NCBI RefSeq assembly: GCF_050908845.1
Contig: NZ_CP194171.1
Location: 3,720,001 to 3,784,000, forward strand
DNA: 64,000 nt
From: Marinobacterium_D sp050908845
Lineage (GTDB): Bacteria > Pseudomonadota > Gammaproteobacteria > Pseudomonadales > Balneatricaceae
Reading direction: 5' to 3'
Below, piece after piece: positions 55,760-64,000 of the stretch. Within the stretch, counting starts at the first letter, position 1, and the number at the start of each line of letters is the position of its first letter. The notes beneath the pieces are model-generated. The model did not search any database and had not been told where the DNA came from. It saw only the letters and a program-made list of their open reading frames with translations. The position numbers were made by a program, and so were the translations under genes.

Positions 55760-57151
55760 ATGTTTTTCCGCAAGCATTTGGGCCTGATCGGGCTCGCCAT
55801 TATCAGCCAGGCAGCAGCGGCCGCACCGGATCTGGTGCTTGATGCCGATGCCCGCAGCAGCCGCACCCTGACCATCTATCAGCAGGATCTGGCCCTGTTC
55901 ACCGAGACCTACCCGCTAAACCTGAATGGCGCGGGTCCTGCCGAGGTCCGCCTGGACGATATCAGCAACCGTCTGCTGCCCGACTCGATCTTCGCCACTG
56001 GCATCGGTGACCTACGCCGCATCGAACTCAGTGCACCAACACCCGGCTTTACCCAGCGTCTGCGCTCACTGCAAGGCGAACAGATCGAACTGGTGTTCCA
56101 GCCCGCCTCAGGCAAGGCGCGCAGCCGTGAGGTCACCCTGATCTATGTTGAACCCGCCGGCATCCAGGTAACCGATGGCGGCGCCACCGAATTCATTCCC
56201 TTCGACGGCCCCTGGCAGATCCGCCTGCCCGGTAGCGAGCTACCCGCCGAAGGCCCACAGCTGTCTCTGCGCGGTAGCGGCGCGCCCGGCGATCAGCTCA
56301 ACCTTAGCTACCTGTCCAACGGCTTAAGCTGGCAGGCCGGTTATCAACTGGAAATGCTACCCGATGGCAAGCGGGTACGGCTCGAAGGGCGCGCCAGCCT
56401 GAGCAACAACACCAGCACCGATCTCGACAACGCCCGGGTGCGCCTGCTGGCGGGCAGCGTCAACCAGCCCAACGGCGGGCGCACACCGATGTACGCACTC
56501 GCTGCCAGCGCCGAGATGCGCTCCGACGCAGCGCCTAAGCGGGAAGCACTGGAGGACTACCAGCTCTACCCCCTGCCGGAGCCGGTGACTCTGAAACAGG
56601 GCGGCACTGTCAGTGTGCCTCTGCTGGCCCCACTGGAGATGGATGTGACCAGCCGCTACCTGTTCACCCAGCAGGTTTACGGCGGTGCCCAGCAGGAGGC
56701 TCAGATTGGCCACCCACGCCGGGATATCAGCTTCACCCTGCCCAACGATGAAGCCCGGGATGTGCCGCTGCCCGCCGGCTCCGCGCGGGTCTATCAGGAT
56801 ACCGAGGCGCATGGACTGATCTTTGTCGGTGGACAGCAGCTGCGGGCCACTGCAGCCGGTGAAGAGGTCAGACTGACGCTGGGCGAAGCGTTCGATCTGA
56901 CGGTTGAACAGACACAGACCCGGTTTGAGCGTCAGGGGGTCAATACGGTGGTCGGTTACCGTATCAGCATTCGCAACAGTGGCGACGAGGACCGCAGCGT
57001 GGAATATCGCGCCGTCTTCAGCCAGCCACGCATCCTGCTGGAGAGCAGCGAGGCCGGCGAGGAACAGGGCGCAATCCACTACTGGCAGCTGGATATTCCC
57101 GCCGGCGGGGAAAAAGTGCTGGAGTACAGCGCGCGGCTGCTGCGCAACTGA
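55760..57151 (+). CDS. Secreted DUF4139-domain protein
   Basis: 463 residues from ATG 55760, behind AAGGAG. A signal peptide (LGLIGLAIISQAAAAAP) precedes beta-rich domains. GLSWQAGYQLEML and the later block RAVFSQPRILLESSE fit DUF4139. It is 28 bp after the pseudokinase gene. Role unknown; a structural or scaffold function in the periplasm is a guess. Confidence 0.8.
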   Translation: MFFRKHLGLIGLAIISQAAAAAPDLVLDADARSSRTLTIYQQDLALFTETYPLNLNGAGPAEVRLDDISNRLLPDSIFATGIGDLRRIELSAPTPGFTQRLRSLQGEQIELVFQPASGKARSREVTLIYVEPAGIQVTDGGATEFIPFDGPWQIRLPGSELPAEGPQLSLRGSGAPGDQLNLSYLSNGLSWQAGYQLEMLPDGKRVRLEGRASLSNNTSTDLDNARVRLLAGSVNQPNGGRTPMYALAASAEMRSDAAPKREALEDYQLYPLPEPVTLKQGGTVSVPLLAPLEMDVTSRYLFTQQVYGGAQQEAQIGHPRRDISFTLPNDEARDVPLPAGSARVYQDTEAHGLIFVGGQQLRATAAGEEVRLTLGEAFDLTVEQTQTRFERQGVNTVVGYRISIRNSGDEDRSVEYRAVFSQPRILLESSEAGEEQGAIHYWQLDIPAGGEKVLEYSARLLRN

Positions 57152-57173
57152 AACAGCGGTGAAGAGGTCGCGC

Positions 57174-57653
57174 TCAGGCGGGTGAATGCTGCTCCTGCAG
57201 CTGCCGCCAGTGCTCAGCCTCCGCCCTGTCCGGTGCCTCGCCCAGACCGCCCTCTTCGTACACCGCACGCATCCGCTTCAGCGCCAGCGGGTGCCCCTGC
57301 TCCGCAGCGGCCCGGTAACAGGCCAGACTCTGGGCGGGCTTGACGGTGAAATAGTGCTCGAAGCCGGATTCATGTATCCGGCCCATCTGATAGAGCGCCT
57401 TGATATCGCCCTTCTCCGCCGCACGCTGAAGATAGATCCCGCCCTGAATCCGGCTTGAAACATCTTCGCCACGAAAGTGGAGCAGATGCCCATACATGGA
57501 CAGCGCCCTGACACTGCCGCTCTCCGCCGCTACCCGAAACAGCTTCATCGCCAGTTGATGGCGCCAGCGCGACGTTTTAAACAGCGGACTACGGAACACC
57601 GCATTGGCGATCCAGAAGATAACCGGTGACAACCAGCGCGTCAGGGTGCGCAT
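57174..57653 (-). CDS. Sel1-repeat protein
   Basis: 159 residues. An N-terminal hydrophobic or amphipathic helix is followed by three Sel1-like repeats (ALSMYGHLLHF, ALYQMGRIHESG, ALKRMRAVYEEGG). Such helical scaffolds mediate protein contacts. It is convergent with the DUF4139 gene, 22 bp away. No partner is evident. Confidence 0.83.
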   Translation of the reverse strand: MRTLTRWLSPVIFWIANAVFRSPLFKTSRWRHQLAMKLFRVAAESGSVRALSMYGHLLHFRGEDVSSRIQGGIYLQRAAEKGDIKALYQMGRIHESGFEHYFTVKPAQSLACYRAAAEQGHPLALKRMRAVYEEGGLGEAPDRAEAEHWRQLQEQHSPA

Positions 57654-57796
57654 TCGACCTCCGCAAGCGATCTGAAAAGCCTCAATCTACAGGAGCCGCG
57701 TTTCAGCTCCAAGCAGCCTGCAGAGGCGTTAGATTATATGAGACCCGTTTCTTTATAACTTTATGCAAAGTCCGTATGAGCAAATCAGCACAAGTC

Positions 57797-57895
57797 GTTT
57801 ACACTGTGGGCTGGCTAACCGGATCCAGTGACAGCGATCCATGCCCGATTCCAGGCGGTCCAGGTTCGTGGACCTGACAACCCCACAGTGCAAAC
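57797..57895 (+). ncRNA. Candidate structured leader of cysK
   Basis: A 14-bp closing stem with one mismatch (GTTTACACTGTGGG at 57797-57810 with CCCACAGTGCAAAC at 57882-57895) encloses further hairpins: GGATC / GATCC (57821-57840) and GGTCCA / TGGACC (57857-57874), with a possible third between them. It ends 12 bases before the AAAGGAG ribosome site of cysK. It does not resemble a riboswitch class that I know. Confidence 0.5.
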
Positions 57896-57918
57896 CGGCT
57901 TCAAGGAAAAGGAGATCT

Positions 57919-58887
57919 ATGAACATCTACGACGACAACTCCCAGACGATCGGCAACACTCCCCTGGTGCGCCTGAAGCACCTCTGGCCCGCCGGTAACG
58001 TTTACGCAAAACTGGAAGCCCGCAACCCGGCAGGCTCGGTGAAGTGCCGTATCGGTGCCAGCATGATCAACGCCGCCGAAGAGAGCGGCCAGCTGAAAGC
58101 CGGCATGACCCTGGTTGAACCGACCAGCGGCAACACCGGTATCGGCCTGGCGTTCGTCGCCGCCGCCAAGGGTTACAAACTGGTCCTCACCATGCCCTCT
58201 TCCATGTCGCTGGAACGCCGCAAACTGATGAAGGCGCTGGGTGCCGATATCCACCTGACCGAGCCGGCCAAGGGGATGAAAGGCGCGATCGAAAAAGCGA
58301 AAGAGCTGGTTGAGAGCAACCCGGGCCAGTACCTGATGCTGCAGCAGTTTGAAAATCCGGCCAACCCGGCAATCCATGAAAAGACCACCGGCCCCGAGAT
58401 CTGGAAGGATACCGATGGTCAGATCGACATCCTTGTTGCCGGCGTTGGCACCGGCGGCACCATCACCGGTGTCTCCCGCTACATCAAGCAGACCCAGGGC
58501 AAGGCGATCACCTCTATCGCCGTCGAGCCCACAGCATCGCCGGTCATCACCCAGACCATCCAGGGTGATGAGGTGCAGCCGTCACCGCATAAGATTCAGG
58601 GCATCGGCGCTGGCTTCGTACCGAAAAACCTGGACCTGGATCTGGTGGATGTTGTTGAACAGGTCAGCAATGAAGAAGCGATGGAAACCGCGCGGGCGAT
58701 CATGCAGCGTGAAGGTATCCTGGCCGGCATCTCCTGTGGCGCCGCTGCCGCTGTTGCGCTGCGCATCGCCGCCAAGCCGGAGAACAAGGACAAGCACATC
58801 GTTGTGATCCTGCCGGACTCCGGCGAGCGCTACCTGTCATCCCCACTGTTCGAGGGTATGTTCACCGAGAATGAGATGGTGCAGTAA
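57919..58887 (+). CDS. cysK: Cysteine synthase A (O-acetylserine sulfhydrylase)
   Basis: 322 residues from ATG 57919, with AAAGGAG upstream; the frame extends back to 57841 through the structured leader. The PLP lysine is Lys42 (GSVKCRIG). PTSGNTGIGLA and GVGTGGTITGV bind the substrate and phosphate. CysK makes cysteine from O-acetylserine and sulfide. The wording matches CysK rather than CysM. Confidence 0.95.
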   Translation: MNIYDDNSQTIGNTPLVRLKHLWPAGNVYAKLEARNPAGSVKCRIGASMINAAEESGQLKAGMTLVEPTSGNTGIGLAFVAAAKGYKLVLTMPSSMSLERRKLMKALGADIHLTEPAKGMKGAIEKAKELVESNPGQYLMLQQFENPANPAIHEKTTGPEIWKDTDGQIDILVAGVGTGGTITGVSRYIKQTQGKAITSIAVEPTASPVITQTIQGDEVQPSPHKIQGIGAGFVPKNLDLDLVDVVEQVSNEEAMETARAIMQREGILAGISCGAAAAVALRIAAKPENKDKHIVVILPDSGERYLSSPLFEGMFTENEMVQ

Positions 58888-58914
58888 GGCGATCGAAACC
58901 TGAACACCAGACAC

Positions 58915-58945
58915 AAAAAAGCCGCGATAGAATCGCGGCTTTTTT
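58915..58945. terminator. Bidirectional terminator between cysK and the small gene at 58960
   Basis: Stem AAAAAAGCCGCGAT / ATCGCGGCTTTTTT with loop AGA. Both strands end in T-runs. Confidence 0.9.
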
Positions 58946-58959
58946 ATTTGCGACAGATA

Positions 58960-59157
58960 TCAGTGAATCAACTCGCGGATCTGTTCGTGGCTCGGAAAAG
59001 CATCGAGCTTTTCGAAGCGGACGCTGCGGTCATCCGTCTTGGTCACTGTATACCAGCAGGGCTTATGCTCCTCACCGATATAGACACCGCCAACCTCGTA
59101 GTTATCGCCGTCAACGCCCAGAATGGCGATCGTTTTGACACGCTGCTGTACTTCCAT
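58960..59157 (-). CDS. Small conserved-looking hypothetical protein
   Basis: 65 residues: MEVQQRVKTIAILGVDGD, then YEVGGVYIGEEHKPCWYTV and a charged C-terminus. It ends 14 bp before the bidirectional terminator, which supports a real gene on this strand over the opposite frame (58948-59187). The ribosome site is weak (GGGGTG). I do not recognise the family. Confidence 0.55.
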   Translation of the reverse strand: MEVQQRVKTIAILGVDGDNYEVGGVYIGEEHKPCWYTVTKTDDRSVRFEKLDAFPSHEQIRELIH

Positions 59158-59307
59158 GATGCACCCCAGTTTATTGTTTTTGTGTAATTTATTTACAGAA
59201 GTATAGCGTAAATGGCGTGTATGACAACGAAGTGACGCCTGGTCAATACCCCCTTCGGATGAAATTCAAGCAACAAACAACCGTTCCGGAGGCCTTCCTG
59301 TAAGAGG

Positions 59308-60162
59308 TTAACAGGCGTCGTTTTTGGCGACGGGACGACCGGTATCTCTTATCCATTCACTCCAGGAACCCGCATACAGGCGCGAGCCATTCAGCCCGCA
59401 ATACTCCATGGCGAGCTGATTAACGCAGGCGGTTACGCCCGAGCCGCACATATGCACCACCGCTTCAGGTGAGCGCTCACCAAGCAGTGTCTGCCAGCGC
59501 TGGCGGAGTATCTCCGGTTCAGGAAAGCAGCCGTTATCGAGATTATCGGTGAACGGCAGGTTCAGCGCGCCCGGCACGTGACCGGCAACCGGATCGAGTG
59601 GCTCCACCTCGCCACGGAAACGTTCCGGCGCCCGCGCATCAACCAGCAGGCAGCTGTTCGTTTCAAGCTCCGTCTGCAGGGAGTCCGCAGTGACAACACA
59701 GGCTGGATCTGCAACGGCGTCAGTTATCCCCAGGACCTCCCGGTCAGCCTCTGCCCGTTCAACATCCCCCCCTGCGGCCTGCCAGGCACTCCAGCCACCA
59801 TTCAGCACCGCCGTTGCCCGATGGCCGAGCCAGCGCAGCAGCCACCAGCCACGGGACGCAAAGGCTGCGCCGGAATCATCATACAGGACGACCTGACGCG
59901 CGGGTGTCAGCCCCAGGGCATCAAGTTTGGCTTGCAGGATATGGGCATCCGGCAGCGGGTGGCGTCCGGATTCGGGCGTGATCGGTGATGAAAAATCATC
60001 TTCGAGGTGCATGTAGGCAGCACCGGGAATATGACCCTCCCGGTATGCTCGTAAACCCGCATCGCGGTCATCGGGAGAGGTCGAGAGTACAAAACGGCAA
60101 TCGAGTAACAGTGGATCATCCAGTGATTTGAGCTGTTCCACGGTAATCAGCGTGTCGTACAT
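59308..60162 (-). CDS. sseA: 3-mercaptopyruvate / thiosulfate sulfurtransferase (rhodanese)
   Basis: 284 residues, two rhodanese domains. The catalytic Cys239 is in the loop CGSGVTA, typical of mercaptopyruvate sulfurtransferase. Others: LLDCRFVLSTSPDDRDAG, LYDDSGAAFASRGWWLLRWLGH. It moves sulfur from 3-mercaptopyruvate to acceptors. It lies 28 bp downstream of trpS on the same strand. Confidence 0.92.
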   Translation of the reverse strand: MYDTLITVEQLKSLDDPLLLDCRFVLSTSPDDRDAGLRAYREGHIPGAAYMHLEDDFSSPITPESGRHPLPDAHILQAKLDALGLTPARQVVLYDDSGAAFASRGWWLLRWLGHRATAVLNGGWSAWQAAGGDVERAEADREVLGITDAVADPACVVTADSLQTELETNSCLLVDARAPERFRGEVEPLDPVAGHVPGALNLPFTDNLDNGCFPEPEILRQRWQTLLGERSPEAVVHMCGSGVTACVNQLAMEYCGLNGSRLYAGSWSEWIRDTGRPVAKNDAC

Positions 60163-60190
60163 TCTCGGACCTCTCGTTTATTGGCGGGAC

Positions 60191-61471
60191 TCAGAGGTAG
60201 CCGGCCAGCTCCTCTTTCAGCAGATCCAGCTCATTCTGGGCTTTCTGCTTGGCTTTTTTCTTCAGCTGCTCAACTTCAGCAGACTTCTCTTCGACCACGG
60301 CTGCCGCGACACTGCCCTTGTCGTCGGCGTTAACGACCCGGTCGATCAGGTGCTGCACCTGCTTGAGAATAGCGCGGCGCTTGCCCTCTTCGATACGGGC
60401 CAGCTCTTCGGCGCTCTTCTCTTTTTTCTTCTCATCCTGCCCTGTGCTGGCGTTAGCCACATAGGTCAGCGGGCGGATGCCGGCGGCAATACGTACTTTT
60501 TCCAGCAGAGGCGCGGCGTGGGCGCGGGCTTTCTCGGCACCCTTGTGCAATACCTCTTCCACATAACCCATGTCGTTCATCAGCTCGTTGTAGCGGCGGC
60601 GTGGTGCGCTCAGCTTGGCATCGAGGAACTCGAACAGCTCACGCTTGGCATCGCCCCAGGCGATCCCCTCTTCGTATTGGAGACGTAACTCTCCGCGTTC
60701 GATTTCATTGGCGAACAGGCTGTAGAGCTGGAACAGGGTGCTGGTGTCCGGATCCTTCGGCTCGCCCGGCTCGCGCAGGTCGGTCTTGATCTTGTTGATC
60801 AGGCTGCGCAACTCGTCGCTGGAGCAGAACAACGGAATGGTGTTGTCGTAGCTTTTAGACATCTTGCGACCGTCGAGGCCCGGAATCAGCTGGGTCTCTT
60901 CATCCACCAGCGCTTCCGGCAGGGTGAACAGCGGTTCGTAGACATGATTGAAACGGCCAGCCACGTCACGCGCCATCTCAATATGCTGGATCTGGTCCTT
61001 GCCCACCGGAATGATATCGGCATTGAACATCAGGATGTCCGCCGCCATCAGGATCGGGTAGCTGAACAGCCCCATGGTCACGCCGTCGTCCAGGTCCTCG
61101 CTGCCCGCATCACGGTTGGCATCGGTGGCCGCCTTGTAGGCGTGGGCGCGGTTCATCAGGCCCTTGGAGGTCTGGCAGGTCAGGATCCAGGTCAGCTCCG
61201 GGATCTCGCGGATGTCGGTCTGACGGTAGAAAGTCGCCTTGTCGGTATCCAGCCCCAGCGCCAGCCAGGTCGCGGCGATCTCGCGGGTGGAACGGGCAAC
61301 CCGCTCCGGGTCATGGCATTTGATCAGCGCATGATAATCGGCAAGAAAGAAGAAGCTGTTGAAGTTCGGATTCTCGCTCGCTTCGATGGCCGGTTTGATC
61401 GCGCCCAGGTAGTTGCCGATGTGCGGCGTACCCGAGGTGGTGATACCAGTCAGTACGGTCTTTTTACTCAT
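60191..61471 (-). CDS. trpS: Tryptophan-tRNA ligase
   Basis: 426 residues, longer than the E. coli enzyme and close to the long Pseudomonas form. Class I signatures are GTPHIGNYLGAIKP (HIGH-type) and GRKMSKSYDN (KMSKS). The last 80-100 residues are charged and helical (EDEKKKEKSAEEL-like), forming a coiled-coil extension of unknown role. It charges tRNA-Trp with tryptophan. Confidence 0.96.
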   Translation of the reverse strand: MSKKTVLTGITTSGTPHIGNYLGAIKPAIEASENPNFNSFFFLADYHALIKCHDPERVARSTREIAATWLALGLDTDKATFYRQTDIREIPELTWILTCQTSKGLMNRAHAYKAATDANRDAGSEDLDDGVTMGLFSYPILMAADILMFNADIIPVGKDQIQHIEMARDVAGRFNHVYEPLFTLPEALVDEETQLIPGLDGRKMSKSYDNTIPLFCSSDELRSLINKIKTDLREPGEPKDPDTSTLFQLYSLFANEIERGELRLQYEEGIAWGDAKRELFEFLDAKLSAPRRRYNELMNDMGYVEEVLHKGAEKARAHAAPLLEKVRIAAGIRPLTYVANASTGQDEKKKEKSAEELARIEEGKRRAILKQVQHLIDRVVNADDKGSVAAAVVEEKSAEVEQLKKKAKQKAQNELDLLKEELAGYL

Positions 61472-61525
61472 CGTTTACTCTTTGGATCCTTCGCGTGTGA
61501 GGAGCGATATGATACACGATATCGA

Positions 61526-61548
61526 CCTTTGGAGGCTGTCTCCAAAGG
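61526..61548. promoter_or_regulatory. Hairpin in the trpS upstream region
   Basis: CCTTTGGAG-GCTGT-CTCCAAAGG, a perfect 9-bp stem, lies 55 bp upstream of trpS on the minus strand. It could be a leader structure or a terminator remnant. No T-run follows it. Confidence 0.4.
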
Positions 61549-61597
61549 CAACAAGATGATACAAAAAATCATCGGCTAACCAGCAACGAGAATAAAA

Positions 61598-61867
61598 ATG
61601 TCCGAACTTATACCCTCTTTCATCACCCTGGCCGGATTTCTGCTGCCGGCGGGCATCCTGATCAAGCGCCGCCGCGCCCGCTCTGCCGGAGAAATTACCC
61701 ACAGCCTGCTGATCGCACTGTTCTGCATGTTTGGCGGGCTGGTGTTTGCCGGCGCGTTGATCTCGCTGCTGGGCGAATCTCCGGCGCTACTGAACTCCGC
61801 CTTTGTTCTCCTCGGTGCCCTGCTCTGCGTGATCGGCCAGCAGTGGATGCAGCAGCGCCGCACCTGA
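61598..61867 (+). CDS. Small integral membrane protein
   Basis: 89 residues. Three hydrophobic segments separated by a basic loop (IKRRRARSAGEI) and a short loop near LLGESP. It ends MQQRRT. It has no recognised family. It is divergent from trpS. Confidence 0.65.
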   Translation: MSELIPSFITLAGFLLPAGILIKRRRARSAGEITHSLLIALFCMFGGLVFAGALISLLGESPALLNSAFVLLGALLCVIGQQWMQQRRT

Positions 61868-62006
61868 ACAAGCTTTGGTCTGAGGCTGTTGGCAGCGGCC
61901 CCGGGCTTTGACATCGACACCGGCCCATCCATACTTAAACCGGTTGCATCCCGCCGGCGTAGCAACGCCTGCGAACAATCAATTGAAAACAGGAGGTTTG
62001 AAGATT

Positions 62007-62246
62007 ATGGATACCAGCGCCCATACGCTGAATACCCTGTTCGAGCAGCTGGGTCTGCCCAGTGATACGGCGGCTATCGACCAGTTTATCGAGACCCACC
62101 GCCTGTTCAGCGAAGAGATTCCGTTGCACAAAGCCACTTTCTGGACCGACTCCCAGGCCTCGTTCCTGCAGGATGCGATCCAGGCCGATTCCGACTGGGC
62201 CGAAGTGGTGGATGAACTCAACATCCGCCTGCGCAACGCCCATTAA
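62007..62246 (+). CDS. DUF2789 protein
   Basis: 79 residues from ATG 62007, with AGGAGG ten bases upstream, which decides the start. The sequence MDTSAHTLNTLFEQLGLPSD and FWTDSQASFLQDAIQADSDWAEVVDELN is the DUF2789 pattern. Function unknown. Confidence 0.87.
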   Translation: MDTSAHTLNTLFEQLGLPSDTAAIDQFIETHRLFSEEIPLHKATFWTDSQASFLQDAIQADSDWAEVVDELNIRLRNAH

Positions 62247-62360
62247 AGCCATCAAGAAACCGCGGCCACTTCCCTCTCGTTGAAGCGGCCGCCTTTTGCC
62301 GACCAGGCAGGTTGGGTATCATCGGCAGTTCTCAATTCACGGATTGCAGGCCCAACTTCG

Positions 62361-63143
62361 ATGCTGACTCTGATCTCCCCCGCCAAAACACTGGACTACG
62401 AATCTCCGCTCGCGACCGACAAGCACACCGAGCCGCGTTTTCTCGACCACTCCGCGGAACTGATAGAGCAGCTGCGCACCCTGGCCGTGCAGGATATTGC
62501 CGACCTGATGAAGCTGAGCGACAAGCTGTCGAGCCTCAACGTGGCACGCTACGAAAGCTGGGAACGCGAGCACAACCTGGACAACGCCCGCCCAGCCGTA
62601 CTGGCGTTCAAGGGCGATGTTTACACCGGCCTCGAAGCGGAAAACTTCAGCGATGCGGATTTCGAGTTCGCCCAGAACCACCTGCGCATTCTTTCTGGCC
62701 TCTATGGCGTGCTGCGCCCGCTGGACCTGCTGGAACCCTACCGCCTGGAGATGGGTACCAAGCTGAAAAACAAGCGCGGCGATAATCTTTACCAGTTCTG
62801 GGGCAACATCATCACCGAGTCCCTTCAGGCGGAACTGAACGAACAGGAAAACCCGGTGCTGGTGAACCTGGCCTCCAACGAATACTACAAGTCGGTGAAG
62901 CCGAAGAATCTGGATTGCGACATCATCACCCCGGATTTCAAGGATCTGAAAAACGGCCAGTACAAGATCATCAGCTTCTACGCCAAGAAAGCCCGTGGCC
63001 TGATGAGTCGCTATATTATCGAGAACCGCATCGACAACCCGGAAGCGCTGAAAGCGTTCGATCTGGAAGGCTACTACTTCAGCCCGGAGCAGTCTGAGGG
63101 TAACAAGTGGATTTTCCTGCGGGATGAGCCGCCGGCGAAGTAA
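62361..63143 (+). CDS. yaaA: Peroxide stress protein YaaA (DUF328)
   Basis: 260 residues from ATG 62361 (MLTLISPAKTLDYESPL), the usual family start; the frame opens earlier. Blocks: HLRILSGLYGVLRPLDLLEPYRLEMGT, VNLASNEYYKSVK, ISFYAKKARGLMSRYIIENRI. In E. coli YaaA lowers free iron during hydrogen peroxide stress. Followed 92 bp later by structured repeat copy 3. Confidence 0.95.
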   Translation: MLTLISPAKTLDYESPLATDKHTEPRFLDHSAELIEQLRTLAVQDIADLMKLSDKLSSLNVARYESWEREHNLDNARPAVLAFKGDVYTGLEAENFSDADFEFAQNHLRILSGLYGVLRPLDLLEPYRLEMGTKLKNKRGDNLYQFWGNIITESLQAELNEQENPVLVNLASNEYYKSVKPKNLDCDIITPDFKDLKNGQYKIISFYAKKARGLMSRYIIENRIDNPEALKAFDLEGYYFSPEQSEGNKWIFLRDEPPAK

Positions 63144-63234
63144 GGATAGTTTTTACTCCGCATCGTTTATTTGAATGAAGCCCAGTCGCAACTAATGCTG
63201 GCTTCATCTTTACCTCAAGCCTCTTCGACGCAGG

Positions 63235-63451
63235 TTTCGCCTGCTGGCGAGTCAAGGATCTTGGGCGCCCAAGATCCTTAACAATCCTAAACCGCCCCGA
63301 CAGCTTGATCGGCTACGCCGATTACTCTGTGCTTCTCGCCTGAAAGAGCGGGATCTCCAAACTCGCCGCTACGCGGCTCAGACAGTCGATCCCGTTTCTC
63401 TCTTTCAGCCTGCGATGCTCGGCTGCGCTGAAGGGGATGATTGGTGCGCTT
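63235..63451 (+). repeat. Structured intergenic repeat, copy 3
   Basis: Parts in order: TTTCGCCTGCTGGCG; an 11-bp hairpin AAGGATCTTGG / CCAAGATCCTT with loop GCGC (63254-63279); ATCGGC-TAC-GCCGAT; CCTGAAAGAG and CGGGATC pairing with GATCCCG and CTCTTTCAG; CTGCGATGCTCGGCTGCG. It lies between convergent yaaA and the FAD oxidoreductase. Confidence 0.8.
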
Positions 63452-63553
63452 AGACGGCTAGGAGCCAAAGTGAAATTAAGCGTTCTGGTCAAAAGAGCAA
63501 ACCTGGCACACCCGCCCCACTGAAGATGGTTTGACCAAAGTAACCCGATCCAA

Positions 63554-64000
63554 TCAGAGCCTCGCTGCAGGTGCCAGACCGCGGATTATTTCCGAGTCTA
63601 CTCCAGCCATTATTTCGGCCAGCAGCTGGCCGGTAGTCGGCCCCAGCGTAAACCCTTGATGGCCGTGGCCGAAGTTGAACCACATGCTTTGGTGCTTCGG
63701 TGCCGCACCCACCATTGGCAGCATATCGGGCATACAGGGCCGGCTACCGAACCACTGGGGCTCATCGATTCGTTCGCCCAGGTCCAGCAGGCTGCGCAGC
63801 GCTGCAGCACCACGTTCCAGCTGGATCGGTTTCGCTGCCGAGTCCAGACCCACCAGCGCCGCGCCCGAAGTGACGCGCATCCCCTTCTGCATCGACGCCA
63901 CCACGACGCCGTTATCCACATCCAGGAACGGACGCTTCAGAGCCACCGGCGCATCGAAGTGGCCGTGATAGCCGCGTTTGTAGATCATCGGAATCCGGTA
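63554..64000 (-). CDS. FAD-dependent (D-)amino acid oxidoreductase, C-terminal fragment
   Basis: About 149 residues are visible; the frame runs off the right edge. It matches the C-terminal part of DadA/glycine-oxidase proteins: WFGSRPCMPDMLPMVGAAPK and NFGHGHQGFTLGPTTGQLLAE, the latter holding the second flavin contact. The N-terminal dinucleotide motif is outside. The substrate, whether D-amino acids or sarcosine/proline-like compounds, is undecided. Confidence 0.85.
   Translation of the reverse strand, partial: YRIPMIYKRGYHGHFDAPVALKRPFLDVDNGVVVASMQKGMRVTSGAALVGLDSAAKPIQLERGAAALRSLLDLGERIDEPQWFGSRPCMPDMLPMVGAAPKHQSMWFNFGHGHQGFTLGPTTGQLLAEIMAGVDSEIIRGLAPAARL

Noticed and set aside
58948..59187. 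79-codon plus-strand open frame after cysK
   Set aside because: It starts beside the terminator with no ribosome site, and the opposite 65-codon frame fits better with the terminator position.

Overview
The window reads as a chromosomal segment of a GC-rich, free-living gammaproteobacterium. The housekeeping proteins (RadD, KdsA, LeuA, CysK, GcvP, TrpS, YaaA) resemble Pseudomonas and Oceanospirillales proteins in wording and length. KdsA implies a Gram-negative envelope. I cannot name the species. An aromatic pathway that makes and 4,5-cleaves protocatechuate suggests a soil or marine degrader. No rRNA, tRNA, CRISPR array, prophage or insertion sequence was seen.

Layout. 1-3752: three-gene transglutaminase / circularly permuted ATP-grasp-alpha-E / transglutaminase locus. 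4164-6503: ligAB (protocatechuate 4,5-dioxygenase) with a divergent AraC regulator. 6446-12769: a MASE1-CHASE-GGDEF-EAL protein, an adenine deaminase-like enzyme, the tail of a lost chemoreceptor, a SutA-like small protein, dinB and a cupin. 13030-17372: two-subunit pyruvate carboxylase with a divergent LysR gene. 17373-20338: a LysR gene divergent from a MobA-type 3-hydroxybenzoate 4-hydroxylase. MobA makes protocatechuate and LigAB opens it. 20426-21110: a small membrane protein and a glutaredoxin.

21274-29310 is the most accessory-looking stretch. It holds two LuxR-type solo regulators, two secreted cysteine-rich proteins with peptidoglycan-binding domains (three of these four genes are packed as one operon), and an 867-residue ELWxxDGT / thrombospondin-type-3 surface protein whose DNA composition changes midway. 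Near-identical palindromes flank the surface-protein gene.

29794-36053 is glycine and serine catabolism (sdaA-gcvH-gcvP divergent from gcvT) around a 340 bp control region with three related dyads. 36109-41697 carries a cNMP-binding protein, a sigma factor with a zinc anti-sigma-like partner, small envelope proteins, rsuA, two prolyl isomerases and a PAS-GGDEF cyclase. 41704-45957 is leuA, an Lrp regulator and radD. 46383-50062 is nnrS, nsrR and a SulP transporter, with an NsrR-like operator. 50196-57653 has small regulators, LemA with a GIDE-like protein, a PilZ-like protein, kdsA, a pseudokinase fused to an FGE-like domain, a DUF4139 protein and a Sel1 protein. 57919-64000 has cysK behind a strongly foldable leader, a sulfurtransferase, trpS, small proteins, yaaA and a truncated FAD oxidoreductase.

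The most unusual signal is a family of about 170-240 bp intergenic elements at four places (3815, 29520, 46045, 63235). All four share the same architecture, and the arms of their hairpins differ in sequence but keep base pairing. This compensatory change points to selection on structure and to an undescribed repeat or RNA family.
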